Source: Lithobates sylvaticus
Lineage: Eukaryota; Chordata; Amphibia; Anura; Ranidae
Reading direction: 5' to 3'
Assembly: GCA_028564925.1 (NCBI GenBank)
Contig: CM053029.1
Span: 585,208,731-585,272,730 of the forward strand
DNA length: 64,000 nucleotides
Program-made: the position numbers and the translations under genes
The notes under the pieces: generated by a model
The model's input: the letters and a program-made list of their open reading frames with translations, nothing else
What the model was told of the DNA's origin: nothing
The model's database searches: none
In this document: positions 44,001 through 56,300 of the stretch, in pieces
Layout: each line of letters begins with the position of its first letter
How positions within the stretch are numbered: position 1 is the stretch's first letter

Positions 44001-46143
44001 ATGTTTCCCGTACGTACTCGTCGCCGAGTTCGTGCTGTACGCGGAATTGGTGTCGGGCTTTTAGCTTTGAGCCAAGACCCGTCCATGAACAGAGTGACGA
44101 GGAGTATGTGGACCAAGAATTGGTTGCTTCAGCGTGATCAGTTCTCGCACATGCCTTTGCTTCGTGAGATCCGGGAGAATAATCCTGATGATTTCAGGAA
44201 CTTTCTCCGGATGACGGACCCCGTGTTTCAGCGTCTTTTGGCTTTGCTGACCCCTTTTATCAGCCGGCAGGATACCTGCATGAGACAAGCCATTACTCCG
44301 GAGCAGAGGCTTGTTGCTACGTTGAGGTACTTGGCGACAGGGAGAAGTCTTCAGGATTTGAAGTTCTCTTCAGGTATCTCTCCCCAGGCCCTGGGAATCA
44401 TTATTCCAGAGACCTGTTCTGCCATCATCCAGGTCCTGCAGGAGGACTATATTAAGGTAACATTTCTCCTTTACTATTCCCTTCTATGTATGCTCTGTTT
44501 GCTAATGTCTTGTATTTTTGACCTCCTTCCCTAATTACCATGATTGCAATATGCTCTAATATGCTGTGCCCCTTTTCTCCTTCATGCATTTTTCCCTTCA
44601 CTTACCTCCCCAGCATGCTCTTCTGCCCAATAGACACCTATGGCCTAGTCACTTAAGCAATGTATTTTGTCTGCTGCATAGTATTGTTTTCCCCCAAACA
44701 CCCCCTAAAATATGCACAAATGTTTGCTGTGTGGTTTACTTCATGTAGAGCCCCTTTTTTTGTCCCTTTTTGTTGGTGGGGGGGGGGGGGGGGTGCCAAA
44801 TTCATTCTGAACACCCTCCCCCAACTGCTCTGTCAGATGGTACCAATCCTCTATCTGCTGGCTTTCCCAAGGTCAATACACACTATATACCTACCTCTTT
44901 ATAGTGGGCATCTTTAGGGATGAATTCAGCAAAGCATGTAGTGCAAGGGGCTGGCTCCATACTTTCCATTTCCTCTTTTTTTGTGTTCTTTCCCTCCTAT
45001 TAGCTTGCTAGGTAATTTCAGAATGTCCAAATGTGCTTTCCTTTTTTTTTTTTTTTTGGGGGGGGGGGGGGTGTGGGGATTTCGAATGTTATTTTATCTT
45101 TCCTGTGGGTTGCCAATAGTGTTAAGTAAGGAGGGTCTGGCCAAACTAGCACACATTATTGAGCCATTTGGCAATCAATGAAGTGCAGAGGGTTACCTGT
45201 CCAAACCCCCCCCCCAAAACCCTAGTTATTGTCAATGGCCCATCAGAAGTGGGGGGATTGATGGGGGGTGAGTAATCTGCTAGGGGGACCCTCTACTTTT
45301 CGTTGCAAATACTTTCCAGCTTTAAATGTAAAAGTCTGATCTTGTTCCAAGATGTTTAGTGTCTAATCTGCTTGCAATGTTTATGTGCAAAGTGACTAAT
45401 TTTTTTTTCTTGTTTCACTCCACAGTTCCCTTCCACGCCACAGGAATGGCAGACTGTGGCCTCCCACTTTGCCACCCGTTGGGACTTTCCTAACTGCGGA
45501 GGTGCAATTGATGGGAAACACGTCCGCATCGTCCCACCCCCCAACTCGGGGTCCTACTATTATAATTATAAGGGGTTTAATAGTGTAGTGATGTTGGCGG
45601 TGGTGTCGGCGACATACGAGTTTTTGTATGTGGACGTGGGGATGAACGGCCGGATCTTGAATGGTGGTGCCACTGCGCACACGGAGTTCTACTGGCGTCT
45701 CCAAAGTGGCAGTCTGTGCTTGCCACCTCCAGAGGAGAATGCTGAAGGACTCCCCTTCGTCTTTGTCGCAGATGAAGCGTTTGCGTTGACTCCCCATCTG
45801 ATGAGGCCCTTCCCGATGAGGACCCTCACCCCAGAGTGGTGGAGAACACCTTCGGGATCCTGGCCAGCCGCTTCCGCCTGTTTTTGACGGCTATTAACTT
45901 GGCGGAATACAAACTGAACCACATAGTTCTTGCCTGTTGCATATTGCACAACTTTTTGAAAAGACACAACAGGAACTATGTGGTGCCGTTGGCCCAGATG
46001 TGGAGGGCCCTTCCAATGCTGACCTCACAGCCCTTCAAGCGGCACGTCCAGGCTTGCCCCCTCAAAATGCCCGCGCGGTCAGCGAGCAATATATGGACTA
46101 CTTTGTGGGTAGGGGGGCCATTGCTCTGCCTGACGATGTGTGA
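44001..46143 (+). pseudogene. PIF/Harbinger DDE nuclease (transposase), two exons, decayed
   Basis: Exon 1 (44001-44456) runs from MFPVRTRRRVRAVRG to QEDYIK and ends at a good donor (AAG/GTAACA). Exon 2 begins at 45426 after a pyrimidine tract and CCACAG, and both junctions are phase 0. The domain is a DDE_Tnp_4-type nuclease with CGGAIDGKHVRI (first Asp), VDVGMNGRILNGG (second position) and VVENTFGILASRFRLF (Glu at 45842). The second Asp, usually in SDGGV, is Asn here (45660-45662). After RTLTPE about 30-40 bases are lost, with a frame change. Another frame change near 45985 precedes the C-terminal EQYMDYFVGRGAIALPDDV. It would cut element ends together with a Myb-like partner, and this copy is inactive. 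A poly(A) signal follows directly. Confidence 0.92.
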
Positions 46144-46155
46144 GAGGCATTTTTA

Positions 46156-46161
46156 AATAAA
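46156..46161 (+). terminator. Poly(A) signal of the Harbinger nuclease gene
   Basis: AATAAA lies 13 bases after the nuclease stop codon (TGA at the end of GCATT-rich text). Confidence 0.7.
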
Positions 46162-46982
46162 TATATTTTTTAAACAAACCTATGATTTCTTGTCATTTCC
46201 GTATTATTGCTTCTTTGAGATATACATTTTTGCCCTTTAGCTTCAACAGTGGGAATGCACTTTCTGGGCAAAAGGAGGTAACAGTCTCTTCTTCCCAAAA
46301 AGATTCTTCTCATGTTGTGTGTTTGATACCTAATCTTTGGTCTAGAGAAGGTTTGTAGTGCATAACTGACACCCAAAATACTCCTTTTCATCACCATGAC
46401 AGAAATGTGTGTATTACCTAAAATGGTGTGCTACGTGTTTTCGTACAAAGCACTGTGGGTGTCATTTACATAAGTCAAATCCACTATGCTCTACAAGTGC
46501 AGTGCAAAAGTGCCCTGGAAAAGAAACTTGCAGTGCAAACTGGACTTGCCTTTAGTAAATAACACCCATTGCCCCCCAAATCCTTTACATTTGACATACA
46601 TAATGCTTTTTTGTTTTTAAATAAGGAAGCCACACATTTAGAAAATAAAAAAGTTTACTTGCAACACATTCACAAGTGCATTTACAAACTTCTTGCCCAA
46701 ACTGACAAGATCTTGGTTCTTTACAACATTGTTTACAAACATTCCGCATTTGGTAAAACAAGGCATGGTGCAAAACAGAACATAGGAACTAGGAAAGTTC
46801 AACTTTCTAAAGTGAAGACAAGATCAGACATGACTATATGTTCAAAGTGTGTTTGATCTTGCCTTCATCACATGGGGGGTCACCCCTGGAAACTGGAAAT
46901 TTAGAACATGCACACAATTTGGGTCTGAAAATGGTCATTAGATGGTAAATCACATGCCTAGAATCTTCAAAAGTGCCATTTT

Positions 46983-47100
46983 CCATCATGGGGATGAATG
47001 GACGTTTTTTGGGGGTGCAACCCCTTCACCACAACCACTTTAGTAGTTCGTAAAGTGGTTGCACCCCCAAAAAAACGTTGTCATTCATCCACCATGATGG
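46983..47100. repeat. Imperfect 45-bp inverted repeat between the convergent Harbinger genes
   Basis: Left arm 46983-47022 (CCATCATGGGGATGAATGG through TTGGGGGTGCAACC) pairs with 47057-47100 (GGTTGCACCCCCAAAA through CCACCATGATGG). The loop is 34 bases and holds a further small stem (ACCACTTTA / TAAAGTGGT). Confidence 0.75.
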
Positions 47101-48717
47101 GAGCTAGCACATGTGGACACAATGTGTGCATGCTCCAAATTTCACACAGTTCTTAAGTTGCAAATGTGTTCAGAAACAGCCCCAAATGTGTGGTAATTAC
47201 TTGGTGCGTTTTCAGATTTTTCCTAAAACATCAATGATGTTCTTCAATTTTTGTTGAACATCATTGATGTTTTGCTTTATGTCATCTAGATCTCGATTGC
47301 AGACCATTATCTCCCCGATGAGTACGTGGGCACTCTCTGTGGTAAAGTGCGATTCTTCTTCCACAACATCCACGTCACCTAAAAACAACCTAAAAAAACA
47401 CAAATGTGTTTTGGAAATGAGGCAGGCATACATTGATTAGCTTACCAGTAGCTGTGTTCTCCCACACTCACCTGTTGTGGTGACAAGTTCTCCAATTTCT
47501 ATGATCTCTCCTTCCTCCTCCTCCTCCTCTGCTTCTGGTCTTTCCCCTTCTTTGGGAGGTGTTGGTTTTGTGGTTTCCTCAGACGTCACGAGTTTTCGCT
47601 CCCCTATGAGAATGTACAAAAGGAAGATTTAGCAACACAATCTATTGAGGGCAGAAATAGGAAATGTCAAACATTGCTTGAAAGTGAGGGACAATATTTT
47701 TTTTGGCCAGTTACAAATGACAACAACATGAATGTAGTCACTTTGTAAAGGTGCTAAACTTACTAGCTTTTTGGTAGAAGTTTGTCTGATGGAGACCCCC
47801 CTCTAGTATCCACTGGAGCACATGTGTGGAAAAGCATAATAAAAAGTGGGTTTGGGTGTCCCAGCACTAGGGATGAGCCGAACACCCCCGGGTTCGGTTC
47901 GAACCAGAACCTTCGAACGGACCGAAAGTTCGCGCGAATTTTCGAACCCTATACGTTATAATGGACGCGAACGTTCGAAATCAAAAGTGCTAATTACAAC
48001 GGCCAATATGCATGTTAATGTCATAAAACAGGTTTGGGGACCCGGGTCCTGCCCCAGGGGACATATATCAATGCAAAAAGAACTTTTAAAAAACTAACGT
48101 TTTTTCGGGAGCAGTCATTTTAATGATGCATAAAGTGAAAAAAAAAAAGTGAAATTTTCCTTTAAATATGGTACCTGGGGGGTGTCCAAAGTATGCCTGT
48201 GAAGTGGCATGTGTTTCCCGTGTTTAGAACTGTCCTTGCACAAAATGACATTTGTAAAGGAAAAAAAGAAGCCATTTAAAACCACTTGCGGCTTTAGGTT
48301 TGATCTTAAGTAGAATCTGAACAGGTACATTATGAAGTGTAGCTCCATCCCAAAAAAATCTATTTTTAAGCTTTTTGGAGAACATAGGGAGGGGTTATCA
48401 CCCCTGTAACATTTGCTGTCTTTGCACATCTGTTCAGAACATGTCACCTCACTTTCCGTCCCAATGACAAATGTTTTTGGAAAAGTGGGGTTTTAATTGA
48501 AACAAGGATTGGTGATAAAGTATCAGTAGAGAGGAGATACCTTTTTCCCAAATTAAATCTAACAGGATAGAATTTCCCTTCCTAGGGGTAGATTTCCTCT
48601 CACTTCCTGTTTTCTCTTTCCATTTTGCAAGTAGGAGTCGTTTGTAAGTTGGATGTTTGAAAGTAGGGGCCTGGCGTATATACTCTGCAGAAATTTGCCC
48701 TATTAGATGTTGGTGTA

Positions 48718-50040
48718 GCCACAAGACTGGTGGGCACAGGAATGGGCCCTGCTGTGAGTTAATAGATCAAGATTTGTAATTGCATGCACCTGTTGAACAG
48801 GGCAGAAAAATTGGGGGTGGTGGTGGTGGTGGTGGACGGTGTTGCCACAAGACTGTAAGCTCTCATAGTTACTCTTGGTGGGCGCAGGAATGGGCCCTGC
48901 TGTGAGTTATTAGATCAAGATTTGTAATTGCAAGCACCTGATGAACAGGGCAGAAAAATTGGGCCTTTGGCGGTGGTGGTGGACGGTGTTGCCACAAGAC
49001 TGTAGGCCCTCATAGTTACTCTTGGTGGGCGCAGGAATGGGCCCTGCTGTGAGGTATTAGATCAAGATTTGTAATTGCAAGCACCTGATGAACAGGGCAG
49101 GAAAAATTGTGCGTTGGCGGGGGGGGTGGCCGGTGTTGCCACAAGACTGAAGGCCCTCATAGTTCCTCTTGGTGGGCGCAGGAATGGGCCCTGCCTGTGA
49201 ACTATTAGATCACAGCAGTCACGTGTTGCGAAGCATTTTTTTTAAAAAATTGTAAGTACACGCCCCCTGTTAAACAGGGGCTGAAAAATTGTGCCTTAGG
49301 CACTGGTGCTGGTGCCACAACACTGCAACCCCTCACAGATACTGTACTTGGAGCACAGCAGTCACACGTGTTGCGAAGCATTTTTTTAAAAAATTGTAAG
49401 TACACGCCCCTGTTAAACAGGGGCTGAAAAATTGTGCCTTAGGCACTGGTGCTGGTGCCACAACACTGCAACCCGGCCCTCACAGATACTGTACTTGGAG
49501 CACAGCAGTCACACGTGTTGCGAAGCATTTTTTTAAAAAATTGTAAGTACACGCCCCTGTTAAACAGGGGCTGAAAAATTGTGCCTTAGGCACTGGTGCT
49601 GGTGCCACAACACTGCAACCGGCCCTCACAGAGACTGTACTTGGAGCACAGCAGTCTCACGTGTTGCGAAGCATTTTTTTAAAAAATTGTAAGTACACGC
49701 CCCTGTTAAACAGGGGCTGAAAAATTGTGCCTTAGGCACTGGTGCTGGTGCCACAACACTGCAACACGGCCCTCACAGAGACTGTACTTGGAGCACAGCA
49801 GTCACACGTGTTGCGAAGCATTTTTTTAAAAAATTGTAAGTACACGCCCCTGTTAAACAGGGGCTGAAAAATTGTGCCTTAGGCACTGGTGCTGGTGCCA
49901 CAACACTGCAACACGGCCCTCACAGAGACTGTACTTGGAGCACAGCAGTCACACGTGTTGCGAAGCATTTTTTTTAAAAAATTGTAAGTACACGCCCCTG
50001 TTAAACAGGGGCTGAAAAATTGTGCCTTAGGCACTGGTGT
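48718..50040 (-). repeat. ~145-bp tandem repeat downstream of the hAT transposase, about 9 units
   Basis: Six near-identical units (about 49205-50040) share CACACGTGTTGCGAAGCATT and CCCCTGTTAAACAGGGGCTG. Three more diverged units (48718-49205) share GCACCTGTTGAACAGGGCAG. Each unit holds a small stem, CCCCTGTTAAACAGGGG. The array lies in the 3' untranslated part of the transposase gene. Confidence 0.88.
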
Positions 50041-50145
50041 GGTGGCATGGATCATTGAGGAGGAGGAAGAGGATAGTCAGTGAACATAAGAGGACAGTCA
50101 CTCAGCATCAGCATAGGCAGTCTTGAAGGGATGTGACATTAAAAA

Positions 50146-53100
50146 TTATTCGGTTATATCCGCCTCAGGTGCCTGGTAGCTGGTGGTGATCCAAGACTGA
50201 TTCATTTTGATGAATGTCAGTCGATCAACCGAGGCGGTGGACAGGCGCACCCTATGATCAGTCACAAATCCTCCAGCAGCACTGAATGTGCGTTCGGAAA
50301 GAACGCTGGAGGCAGGACAGGCCAGTAGCTCAATTGCATACTGTGCAAGCTCTGGCCAGTGATCCATCCTCAGGACCCAGTAAGCCAGAGGATTTTCGGT
50401 GGGAAAGGTGTCCAAGTCTGACCTTGCCCCAAGGTATTCCTGCACCATGTATATCAGACGCTGGCGATGGTTGCTGGAACCGATCATACCTTGGGGCTGC
50501 GGACTAAAAAATTGTCTGAACGCATCGGTCAGACGTCCACCTTCCCCACCGCTCCTTCTGCCACTGACCGAAGCCTCAGCAACTCGTCGCCCAGGACCAG
50601 GAGTTTGTAGCCTCCCAGTTTCTGGGAACGCGTTGCACAGACCTTTCTGCAAGGCCTCCCTGAGATGTCTCATCCTCTGCTCCCTCTGCGACGGCAAGAT
50701 AAGGTCCGCAACCTTACCCTTGTACGCGGATCAAGGAGAGTGGCCAGCCAGTAATGGTCCCTCTCCTTGATCCGAAGAACACGAGGATCCTTCCGCAGGC
50801 TTTGCAGGATCAGGGAGGCCATGCAGCGTAGGTTAGCTGAGGCATTCGGTCCGGAGTCTTCTGGGTCACTGAGGATGACATGATCGCCAGCCACCTCCTC
50901 CCAGCCACGTACAAGTCCACTGGTTTGTTGGGACTGTACATCATCCCTAAAAGACTGCTGCTGCTGATGCTGAGTGCCAGGCTCCACCTCCATGCTCACA
51001 CAATCCTCCTCCTCCTCCTCCTCCTCCTCCTCCTCATCCTCTTCCTGTGTGATGGGTGGGACAGAAGGAACACTGTCCGGATAAAGGGGGCCTTGAGAGG
51101 CAAGGAAGTCCTCCTCTTCCTGCCTCTGTTCTGCCTCAAGTGCCCTGTCCATTATCCCACGCAGCGTATGCTCCAACAGGTGGACAAGAGGGACAGTGTC
51201 ACTGATGCATGCACTGTCACTGCTCACCATCCTCGTGGCCTCCTCAAATGGTGAGAGGACAGTGCATGCATCCCTGATCATGCTCCACTGACGTGGGGAA
51301 AAAAAACCAAGCTCCCCTGACCCTGTCCTGGTGCCGTAGTCGCAAAGGTACTCATTGATGGCCCTCTGCTGCGTGTGCAGTCGCTGCAGCATGGCCAACG
51401 TTGAGTTCCACCTGGTGGGCATGTCAGATATTAGGCGGTTCTTGGGCAGGTTCAGCTCCTTTTGCAGCTCAGTCAGCCGAGCACTGGCATTATAAGATCG
51501 GCGGAAATGCACACAGACTTTCCTGGCCTGCCTCAGGACATCCTGTAAGCCTGGGAACCTGCCCAAGAACCGCTGCACCACCAGGTTGAGGACGTGAGCC
51601 ATGCAGGGCACATGGGTGAGCTGCCCCTGTCGCAGGGCGGAGAGGAGGTTGGTGCCATTGTCAGAAACGACCATTCCTGGCTTAAGCTGACGTGGCGTCA
51701 ACCACCTCTCGGCCTGCCCCTGCAGAGCTGCCAGAACCTCTGGCCCAGTGTGGCTCCTGTCCCCCAAACACACCAGCGCAAGCACGGCATGGCATCTTTT
51801 TGCCTGCGTACTTGCGTAGCCCCTTGTACGCCTACGGAGCACCGCTGGTTCCAAGGACAGAGCACTGGAGGAAGAAGAAGAGGAGGGGGTGGAGGAGAGA
51901 GGTGTGTCACAACCAGTAGCAGTAGTCGCGTTTTGGAGGCGTGGTGGCGGAACAACCTCCAACACTACTGCACCTTGTCCTGCATCCCTCCCAGCTGCCA
52001 ATAGAGTGACCCAATGGGCCGTGAAAGAAAGGTACCGTCCCTGTCCATGCCTGCTGGACCATGAGTCAGCGGTAATATGCACCTTACCGCTGACCGCCCT
52101 GTCCAGCGAGGCATGGACATTGCCCTCCACATGCCGGTAGAGAGACGGAATCGCCTTCCGCGAGAAAAAGTGGCGTTTGGGAACCTGCCACTGAGGAACC
52201 GCACATTGAACAAACTCACGGAAGGGGGCCGAGTCTACCAACTGAAAAGGCAGCAGTTGAAGTGCTAGCAATTTAGCAAGGCTAGCATTCAACCGCTGGG
52301 CATGTGGATGGCTGGGAGTGTACTTCTTTCTACGGTCCAGCAGCTGGGGCAGGGAAATTTGCCTGCTGCATTCGGACGTCGGTGTACTGCAAGTACTTGG
52401 TTGTGACACACCGAATTCTACACCTTCAGTCCTCTCAGAGCAGCTTTCAGAGAGGACTGAAGGTGTAGTGGGGATGGAGATCCCAGCTGAGGAGGAGCAA
52501 GGAGAGGTCCGCTTAGTTCTTTGGTGTGGGTCTTTTATGTGTGCCTGCCAACGAGCTGCATGGCAGGTCGCCATATGTCTGGTCATGCTTGTGTGCCCAA
52601 GCGGCTGATGTTTTGGCCACGCGAGATACGCTTGAGACAAATATTGCAAATAGCAGTGGTGCGATCTGCTGCACTCGTCTCAAAAAAGGCCCACACCAAA
52701 GAACTTTTCTGATAACGTGCAGAGGCAGCGCCCTGCACAGGCGGAGCTCTGCGGTGTTGTACAGTTGCTGTGCTGGCCTCTACCTGGCCTCCAGGGGGCA
52801 TCCTGCCTCGTTGGACATGTGACGCCGCATCCTCCTCCTCCTCGTCCTCCTCCTCCTCATCCTCTCTCCCTTGAGGCACCCACGTGGAGTCAGTGACCTC
52901 ATCATCCCCTCCCTCTTCACCACTAGAGCAAACCTGGCAGTAAGCTGCAGCTGGTGGAACTGTACTGCCAGATTCCTCAAGCTGGGTATCGTCATCCGAG
53001 CCTTCGAATCGTTGGGCATCCTCCTGGAGCATGTACCCAACACTGTGCTCAAAGAGTTCGGGGGACTCCTCAGGAGGACATGGTGGGTCTAGGGAAGGGG

Positions 53101-53374
53101 TGGCTGATGATGCTCTGTCAGTACCCTGAGCCTGGGTGAGAGAGGATGAGGAGGAGGAGGAGGGCTTGGTCATCCATTCTACCAAGCCTTCAGCATGATG
53201 CGGCTCCACATGTCCAGCTGCCGAAAACAAAGACGCGCGTGTCCCATGGCCACGTGCTGATGACGATGCACGACCACGTCCACGTCCACGGCCACGTCCA
53301 CTAGAAACAGAGCCTGCCTGCCCTGTGTTCTTGGCTCTGCACGCTCTGCCTCCCCTTGGCGGTCTTCCAGCCAT
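50146..53374 (-). pseudogene. hAT (BED-finger) transposase, two frameshifts
   Basis: The frame starts MAGRPPRGGRACRAKN with a good ATG context. The N-terminus (to ~residue 220) is low-complexity: an RG-rich run (GRGRGRGRA), Ser and acidic stretches. A BED zinc finger follows (LVWAFFETSA, CNICLKRIS, then RHMATCH), broken by about one extra base near 52600. The catalytic core has VHITADSWSSRHGQGRYLSF and MVVSDNGTNLLSALRQGQL with the first two acidic residues, WNSTLAMLQRL, and a long acidic insert. A second frameshift, apparently one lost base near 50733, lies in ATLLDPR, before VADLILPSQREQ. The C-terminal dimerisation block is intact (WPELAQYAIELLACPASSVL, SERTFSAAGGFV) and ends ADITE. The intact protein would be about 1070 residues. 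It cuts and pastes DNA with 8-bp target duplications. Confidence 0.93.
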
Positions 53375-53392
53375 TGTAGTCGGTAGTCCTGT

Positions 53393-56300
53393 GGGTGCTG
53401 CTGAGAAGAAAATATAGGAGCTCTGTGTGATGCCACTAACACACTAGAAGTCCTATGGGTGCTTCTGCAAAGAAAATAGAGGAGCTCTGTGTGATGCCAC
53501 TAACACACTAGAAGTCCTATGGGTGCTTCTGCAAAGAAAAAATAGAGGAGCTCTGTGTGATGCCACTAACACACTAGAAGTCCTGTGGGTGCTTCTGCAA
53601 AGAAAATAGGGAGCTCTGTGTGATGCCACTAACACACTAGAAGTCCTGTGGGTGCTGCTGAGAAGAAAATATATAGGAGCTCTGTGTGATGCCACACACA
53701 CTAGAAGTCCTGTGGGTGCTTCTGAGAAGAAAATAGAGGAGCTCTGTGTGATGCCACTAACACACTAGAAGTCCTGTGGGTGCTTCTGCAAAGAAAATAG
53801 AGGAGCTCTGTGTGATGCCACTAACACACTAGAAGTCCTGTGGGTGCTTCTGCAAAGAAAATAGAGGAGCTCTGTGTGATGCCACTAACACACTAGAAGT
53901 CCTTTGGGTGCTGCTGCAAAGAAAATATAGGAGCTCTGTGTGATGCCACTAACACACTAGAAGTCCTATGGGTGCTTCTGCAAAGAAAATAGAGGAGCTC
54001 TGTGTGATGCCACTAACACACTAGAAGTCCTGTGGGTGCTTCTGCAAAGAAAATAGAGGAGCTCTGTGTGATGCCACTAACACACTAGAAGTCCTGTGGG
54101 TGCTTCTGCAAAGAAAATAGAGGAGCTCTGTGTGATGCCACTAACACACTAGAAGTCCTGTGGGTGCTTCTGAGAAGAAAATAGAGGAGCTCTGTGTGAT
54201 GCCACTAACACACTAGAAGTCCTGTGGGTGCTTCTGCAAAGAAAATATAGGAGCTCTGTGTGATGCCACTAACACACTAGAAGTCCTGTGGGTGCTTCTG
54301 CAAAGAAAATAGAGGAGCTCTGTGTGATGCCACTAACACACTAGAAGTCCTGTGGGTGCTGCTGCAAAGAAAATAGAGGAGCTCTGTGTGATGCCACTAA
54401 CACACTAGAAGTCCTGTGGGTGCTTCTGCAAAGAAAATAGAGGAGCTCTGTGTGATGCCACTAACACACTAGAAGTCCTGTGGGTGCTTCTGCAAAGAAA
54501 ATATAGGAGCTCTGTGTGATGCCACTAACACACTAGAAGTCCTGTGGGTGCTTCTGCAAAGAAAATAGAGGAGCTCTGTGTGATGCCACTAACACACTAG
54601 AAGTCCTGTGGGTGCTTCTGCAAAGAAAATAGAGGAGCTCTGTGTGATGCCACTAACACACTAGAAGTCCTGTGGGTGCTTCTGCAAAGAAAATAGGGAG
54701 CTCTGTGTGATGCCACTCACACACTAGAAGTCCTGTGGGTGCTTCTGCAAAGAAAATAGAGGAGCTCTGTGTGATGCCACTAACACACTAGAAGTCCTGT
54801 GGGTGCTTCTGCAAAGAAAATAGAGGAGCTCTGTGTGATGCCACTAACACACTAGAAGTCCTGTGGGTGCTTCTGCAAAGAAAATAGGAGCTCTGTGTGA
54901 TGCCACTAACACACTAGAAGTCCTATGGGTGCTTCTGCAAAAAAATATAGGAGCTCTGTGTGATGCCACTAACACACTAGAAGTCCTATGGGTGCTTCTG
55001 CAAAGAAAATAGAGGAGCTCTGTGTGATGCCACTAACACACTAGAAGTCCTGTGGGTGCTTCTGCGAAGAAAATATAGGAGCTCTGTGTGATGCCACTAA
55101 CACACTAGAAGTCCTATGGGTGCTTCTGCAAAGAAAATATAGGAGCTCTGTGTGATGCCACTAACACACTAGAAGTCCTATGGGTGCTTCTGCAAAGAAA
55201 ATAGAGGAGCTCTGTGTGATGCCACTAACACACTAGAAGTCCTATGGGTGCTTCTGCAAAGAAAATAGAGGAGCTCTGTGTGATGCCACTAACACACTAG
55301 AAGTCCTATGGGTGCTTATGGGAAGAAAATATAGGAGCTCTGTGTGATGCCACTAACACACTAGAAGTCCTATGGGTGCTTCTGCAAAGAAAATATAGGA
55401 GCTCTGTGTGTGTGATGCCACTAACACACTAGAAGTCCTATGGGTGCTGCTGGGAAGAATATATAGGAGCTCTGTGTGATGCCACTAACACACTAGAAGT
55501 CCTATGGGTGCTTCTGGGAAAAAAATAGAGGAGCTCTGTGTGATGGGACTAACACACTAGAAGTCCTATGGGTGCTTCTGCAAAGAAAATAGTCCTATGG
55601 TGCTCTGTGTGGTGCCACTAACACACTTCAAGTCCTGTAGGTGCTTATGGGAAAAAAAATATAGGAGCTCTGTGTGTGTGTGATGGGACTAACACACTTC
55701 AAGTCCTATAGGTGCTTCTGGGAACAAAATATAGCTCTGTGTGTGTGATGGGACTAACACACTTCAAGTCCTATAGGTGCTTCTGGGAACAAAATATAGC
55801 TCTGTGTGTGTGATGGGACTAACACACTTCAAGTCCTATAGGTGCTTCTGGGAAGAAAATATAGCTCTGTGTGTGTATGGGACTAACACACTTCAAGTCC
55901 TATAGGTGCTTCTGGGAACAAAATATAGCTCTGTGTGTGTAATGGGACTAACACACTTCAAGTCCTATAGGTGCTTCTGGGAACAAAATATAGCTCTGTG
56001 TGTGTATGGGACTAACACACATCAAGTCCTATAGGTGCTTCTGGGAAGAAAATATAGCTCTGATGGGACTAACACACTTCAAGTCCTATAGGTGCTTCTG
56101 GGAACAAAATATAGCTCTGTGTGTGTGATGGGACTAACACACTTCAAGTCCTATAGGTGCTTCTGGGAACAAAATATAGCTCTGTGTGTGTATGGGACTA
56201 ACACACTTCAAGTCCTATAGGTGCTTCTTTGAACAAAATATAGCTCTGTGTGTGTGATGGGACTAACACACTTCAAGTCCTATAGGTGCTTCTGGGAACA

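Noticed and set aside
48115-48724. Two minus-strand ORFs of 91-110 codons within the hAT
   Set aside because: There is no domain similarity, no start context and no link to the transposase. They are likely chance frames in the 3' part.
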